Shown piece by piece: positions 61,101-64,000 of a DNA stretch of 64,000 bases. How positions within the stretch are numbered: the stretch's first letter is position 1; every line of letters starts with the position of its first letter. The notes below the pieces were generated by a model. That model saw only the letters and a list, made by a program, of their open reading frames with translations. It had not been told where the DNA came from and did not search any database. Origin of the DNA: Streptomyces shenzhenensis (GTDB lineage: Bacteria; Actinomycetota; Actinomycetes; Streptomycetales; Streptomycetaceae); assembly GCF_021462265.1 (NCBI RefSeq), contig NZ_JAJONF010000002.1, positions 248,001 through 312,000 of the forward strand. Reading direction: 5' to 3'. A program made the translations under genes and the position numbers.

Positions 61101-61379
61101 GTGACTGTGCAGAACTCTGACAAGACACCTTCTCGCAAGCAGCGACTCCAGGAGAAGCAGCGCCGTCAGCTGGCGGTGGTCGACATGGTGGACAAGGCCG
61201 AGGTCAAGGTCCGCAAGGCGGAGGCCGAACTGGCGGTGGCCGTCGCCGAAGCCGTACAGGTGTTCGGCGACGAACGCGCCGCCTCCGAGGGGCTCGACAT
61301 GCCCGTGGAGGCGGTGCGCCGCTTCGTCGGCATGGCGGCGTACGAGACCGCCGCCGCGGCGGTCGGCGCCGACGACTGA
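61101..61379 (+). CDS. Small helical coiled-coil protein, probably leaderless
   Basis: 92 residues from GTG 61101, seven bases after the TATGAT -10; an ATG at 61089 falls inside the -10 and is therefore unlikely. The sequence is highly charged and helical (RKQRLQEKQRRQLAVVDMVDKAEVKVRKAEAEL), predicted coiled coil, then a small Ala-rich domain. No family recognised. Confidence 0.75.
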   Translation: MTVQNSDKTPSRKQRLQEKQRRQLAVVDMVDKAEVKVRKAEAELAVAVAEAVQVFGDERAASEGLDMPVEAVRRFVGMAAYETAAAAVGADD

Positions 61380-62198
61380 GGCGCCCCGAGGATCCGCGTC
61401 CCCGCGCCGCCGGTGAGGACCCCCGCCGGCGCGGGCCGGATCCGTACACGGCCGCCGCGCCGCACGCGGTGACGAGATTCCGCCGCCCCGTTCCGCGACG
61501 CCGTCGCGTGCTCGCCCCTGGGGCTGTCGAGCCGCGAAGACCGGGTGAGCCGGCGAAGAAGGCCCTTCTCGGGCCACGTGTTCCACGCGAGCCGCGAAGG
61601 CGTCGTCCGCGTGAGCCGCGAAGGTCCGTCGGGCCGTGAGCGCCGGCTGGGCTCGCGGAGGTCGGTCGGGCCGTGGGTTCTGGTCGGGCTGTGGCTGTTG
61701 GCCGGGCTCGCGGAGGCTGGTCGGGCCGTGAGTGTCGGTCGGGCTCGTGAAGGTCCGTCGGGCCGTGAGCGTCGGTCGGCTCGCGCAGGTAGGTCGGGCT
61801 CCTGCATGTCGGTCGCCTCACGGAGGTCGGTCGGACCGTGAGCGTCGGACGGGCCGTGAGTGTCGGGCGGCTCGTGAAGGTCCCTCGGGCGTGGGTGTCG
61901 GCCGGGCTCGTGAAGGTCCGTCGGGCCGTGGGTGTCGGACGGGTCGGCGGAAGTCGGGCGGTTCGCTCGCGGTGGGGCGGTGCTCCGGTGCCGGGTCCGC
62001 GGTGCCGGCCGGGGGGCCGCCGTTCGGGTGACTTCGTGTGCTCCCCTTCGTGGCGTGAAACCAAGGGAATGCGGGCCTGACGGCTCATGACGGGCACTCG
62101 GCCAAGACCCCTGGACAAGTGGCAGGTAGTGCTCTTATCCGGACAAACTGAATCCGCCGGTTCGTGATCAGGAACATCCACGTTCTCCAGGAGATCGC
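61380..62198. other. Long non-coding region containing a minisatellite
   Basis: 819 bp. Apart from the repeat array at 61611-61961 no gene is supported. The last 100 bp include AT-richer sequence and a strong ribosome site (AGGAG) for the next gene. Confidence 0.5.
61611..61961. repeat. Degenerate 18/19-bp minisatellite, about 18 units
   Basis: Units alternate between forms like CCGTGAGTGTCGGTCGGG (18) and CTCGTGAAGGTCCGTCGGG (19). Most keep the terminal GTCGGG. On the minus strand the 18-bp form encodes Arg-Pro-Thr-Leu-Thr-Ala, but 19-bp units break the frame, so a protein is unlikely. Confidence 0.85.
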
Positions 62199-64000
62199 AT
62201 GGTGGAACAGTCCTCCGAGGTCGTGTCGGAGCCGGATGAACCCGCTGTCGCCCTGACCGGCACCGGCCCCGGTGGGCCGGAGACCGAGCGGAGACTCGCG
62301 CAGACGCTGGCCGACCTCCTCGATGCCGAGAGTGTCCCGGTCGACGCCGACTTCTTCGCCGACCTCGGCGCCAACTCCCTCGTCATGGCCCAGTTCTGCG
62401 CACGAATACGCAAGACGGCCGGTCTTCCCTCGCCGTCCATGCGGGACGTCTACCGGCACCCCACGATCCAGAGCCTGGCGGCGGCCCTCGAAGAGACCGC
62501 GCCCGCCGCTTCGGCGCACAGCCCGCAGCCGCCCGTGCCGGCGCCGCCGCCGAACACGCGTGCGAACCGGCACGGCCATCTGCTCTGCGGGACCTTCCAG
62601 CTGCTGGTCTTCCTCGCCTCCTCCCTGGTCTCCGGATACGTCACCGCAGCGGGATACGAGTGGATCGCCACCGGCAAGGGACCGGCCGACGTCTATCTGC
62701 GGTCGCTGCTCTTCGGAAGCGGCGTGTTCCTGGCGCTGTGCGCGTTCCCCGTCGCCGCGAAGTGGGTGCTCGTCGGACGCTGCCGCCCCCGCGAGTTCCC
62801 CGTCTGGGGCCCGACCTACCTGCGCTTCTGGCTCGTCAAGGTGCTGCTGCACGCGAACCCGATGGTCTTCCTCACCGGGACCCCGCTGTACGTGCTGTAC
62901 CTGCGGGCCCTCGGCGCGCGCATCGGCAAGGGCGTCACGATCCTCTCCCACTCCGTCCCCGTCTGCCCCGACCTGCTGACGATCGGCGCGGGCACGGTGA
63001 TCCGCAAGGACTCCTTCTTCCTCTGCTACCGGGCCCACGCCGGACACATCCAGACCGGCCGCGTCACCATCGGCGCGAACGCCTTCGTCGGCGAGAAGAC
63101 CGTCCTGGACATCGACACCTCGCTGGGCCACCGAGCCCAGCTCGGCCACTCCTCCGCCCTGTACCGCGGCCAGGCGGTCCCGGACGGCGAGCACTGGCAC
63201 GGCTCACCCGCGGAACCCGCCCGGACCGAATACCTCCGGGTCCCCCCGGCGAGCTGCGGCACGCTGCGCCGCGCCTGGTACGGCCTCGGCACGCTGCTCC
63301 AGCTGTTCTTCCTGTACATCCCGCTGGTCATCGGCGGCGGCTACCTGCTGTTCACCGAGGTACCGGCGATCGGCAAGCGACTCGACCCCACGACGGCCGC
63401 GCTCGGCTGGTCGCAACTGCTGCCCGACGCGCTGCTGCTCTCCCTCGTGCTGTTCTTCGGGTTCCTCGTCCTGGGGCTGGCGGCCCTGTGCATCCTGCCG
63501 CGCCTGATGGGCCTGGTGGTCAGGCCCGACAGGGTCTATCCGCTCTACGGACTCCACTACGCGCTGCACCGGACCACGGCCCGCATGACGAACGTCAAGT
63601 TCTTCGCCTGGCTCTTCGGCGACAGCTCCTACATCGTCGGTTACCTCCGCGGCATCGGCTACGACCTGTCACAGGTGGAGCAGACCGGGTCGAACTTCGG
63701 CAGCGAGGTGCAGCACGAGACACCGCTGCTGGTCACCGTCGGCAGCGGAACGATGGTGGCCGACGGCCTCTCCGTCCTCAACGCCGACTTCTCCAGCACG
63801 TCCTTCCGGCTGTCCCGGGCCACGATCGGCGCGCACAACTTCCTGGGCAACAACATCGCCTATCCGGCCGGCGGCAGGACCGGCGAGAACTGCCTGCTCG
63901 CCACCAAGGTGATGGTTCCCCTCGACGGCGAGATCCGCGAAGGCGTCGGGCTCCTCGGCTCACCGTGCTTCGAGATCCCCCGCTCGGTGGACCGCGACAC
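62199..64000 (+). CDS. Carrier-domain membrane protein related to Pls/PosA terminal domain, 3' end cut
   Basis: Open for 600 codons from ATG 62199 (AGGAG five bases upstream) to the window edge. Residues about 28-100 are a peptidyl/acyl-carrier domain with phosphopantetheine serine S60 in DLGANSLV. After a Pro-rich linker come transmembrane helices (from about residue 128 and again near 370-420) and two left-handed beta-helix hexapeptide modules (SFFLCYRAHAGHIQTGRVTIGANAF; GSGTMVADGLSVLNADFSS). This matches the C-terminal NRPS terminal domain found in Pls/PosA-family synthetases such as poly-lysine synthetase, but the adenylation domain that normally precedes the carrier is missing. Product unknown. 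Confidence 0.88.
   Translation, partial: MVEQSSEVVSEPDEPAVALTGTGPGGPETERRLAQTLADLLDAESVPVDADFFADLGANSLVMAQFCARIRKTAGLPSPSMRDVYRHPTIQSLAAALEETAPAASAHSPQPPVPAPPPNTRANRHGHLLCGTFQLLVFLASSLVSGYVTAAGYEWIATGKGPADVYLRSLLFGSGVFLALCAFPVAAKWVLVGRCRPREFPVWGPTYLRFWLVKVLLHANPMVFLTGTPLYVLYLRALGARIGKGVTILSHSVPVCPDLLTIGAGTVIRKDSFFLCYRAHAGHIQTGRVTIGANAFVGEKTVLDIDTSLGHRAQLGHSSALYRGQAVPDGEHWHGSPAEPARTEYLRVPPASCGTLRRAWYGLGTLLQLFFLYIPLVIGGGYLLFTEVPAIGKRLDPTTAALGWSQLLPDALLLSLVLFFGFLVLGLAALCILPRLMGLVVRPDRVYPLYGLHYALHRTTARMTNVKFFAWLFGDSSYIVGYLRGIGYDLSQVEQTGSNFGSEVQHETPLLVTVGSGTMVADGLSVLNADFSSTSFRLSRATIGAHNFLGNNIAYPAGGRTGENCLLATKVMVPLDGEIREGVGLLGSPCFEIPRSVDRD

Noticed and set aside
61611..61961. Possible CRISPR array
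   Set aside because: Units are contiguous and degenerate without unique spacers, and there are no cas genes.
61204..62181. 325-codon minus-strand frame with Arg-Pro-Thr hexapeptide runs
   Set aside because: The repeats come from the 18-bp minisatellite; 19-bp units break the pattern and the frame is antisense to a leaderless gene. No ribosome site.
1..64000. tRNA, rRNA, insertion sequences or att sites
   Set aside because: No cloverleaf with CCA-end context, transposase motif or integrase was recognised, although a tool-based scan was not possible.

Overview
The window is chromosomal DNA from a high-GC Gram-positive actinomycete, almost certainly a Streptomyces or close relative. The codon bias is strongly GC at third positions, GTG starts and ATGA stop/start overlaps are common, and the gene content is typical of the genus: XRE/DUF397 and DUF574 pairs, a GH46 chitosanase, a nitrate reductase fused to a flavoprotein, and a Pls/PosA-type protein. 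No rRNA, tRNA, CRISPR array, insertion sequence or phage module was recognised.

The first 25 kb is an aromatic-compound catabolic island. Positions 1-13,110 hold a truncated acyl-CoA synthetase, an aryl-alcohol-type dehydrogenase with a benzaldehyde/salicylaldehyde-type dehydrogenase, an IclR regulator, a five-gene branched-chain-type ABC importer followed by a second aldehyde dehydrogenase, an XRE-cupin regulator and a second IclR regulator. Two look-alike 21-bp dyads flank the first IclR gene, one facing the alcohol/aldehyde operon and one facing the importer operon. From 13,300 to 25,456 two divergent operons give a complete meta-cleavage route. The rightward one encodes a Rieske dioxygenase (large subunit, ferredoxin, reductase, small subunit), an MhpC-type hydrolase, a dihydrodiol dehydrogenase and a CoA ligase. 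The leftward one encodes an MDR oxidoreductase, MhpB-type extradiol dioxygenase, MhpD hydratase, MhpF acetaldehyde dehydrogenase and MhpE aldolase. The expected path is aromatic acid to cis-dihydrodiol, catechol and ring-cleavage product, then pyruvate and acetyl-CoA. The natural substrate (phenylpropionate or cinnamate would fit) is inferred, not proven. One 19-bp palindrome occurs in the divergent promoter and again before the small-subunit gene.

Positions 26-36 kb hold a secreted sedolisin-type protease, a LuxR-type regulator, a winged-helix regulator divergent from a STAS-ANTAR protein, a secreted protein of unknown role, a zinc alcohol dehydrogenase and a polyprenyl diphosphate synthase. 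Positions 36-46 kb hold the nitrate reductase-flavoprotein fusion, an FMN reductase/TetR divergon, a TetX-like monooxygenase with its own TetR and a striking triple operator, a LacI regulator and a third aldehyde dehydrogenase. Positions 46-56 kb hold thioredoxin, a disulfide oxidoreductase, peptide deformylase, a PepSY membrane protein, a BlaI/M56 pair, a TPR protein, and a sulfur-related module (MFS transporter, 54-aa protein, ArsR-rhodanese, cysteine desulfurase).

Positions 56-64 kb hold an Fpg/Nei glycosylase, the chitosanase behind a near-perfect palindrome, a DUF574 methyltransferase, an XRE/DUF397 pair with a duplicated translation start, an anti-sigma-like ATPase, a small leaderless coiled-coil protein, an 18-bp minisatellite, and the start of a carrier-domain/beta-helix membrane protein that runs off the right edge.
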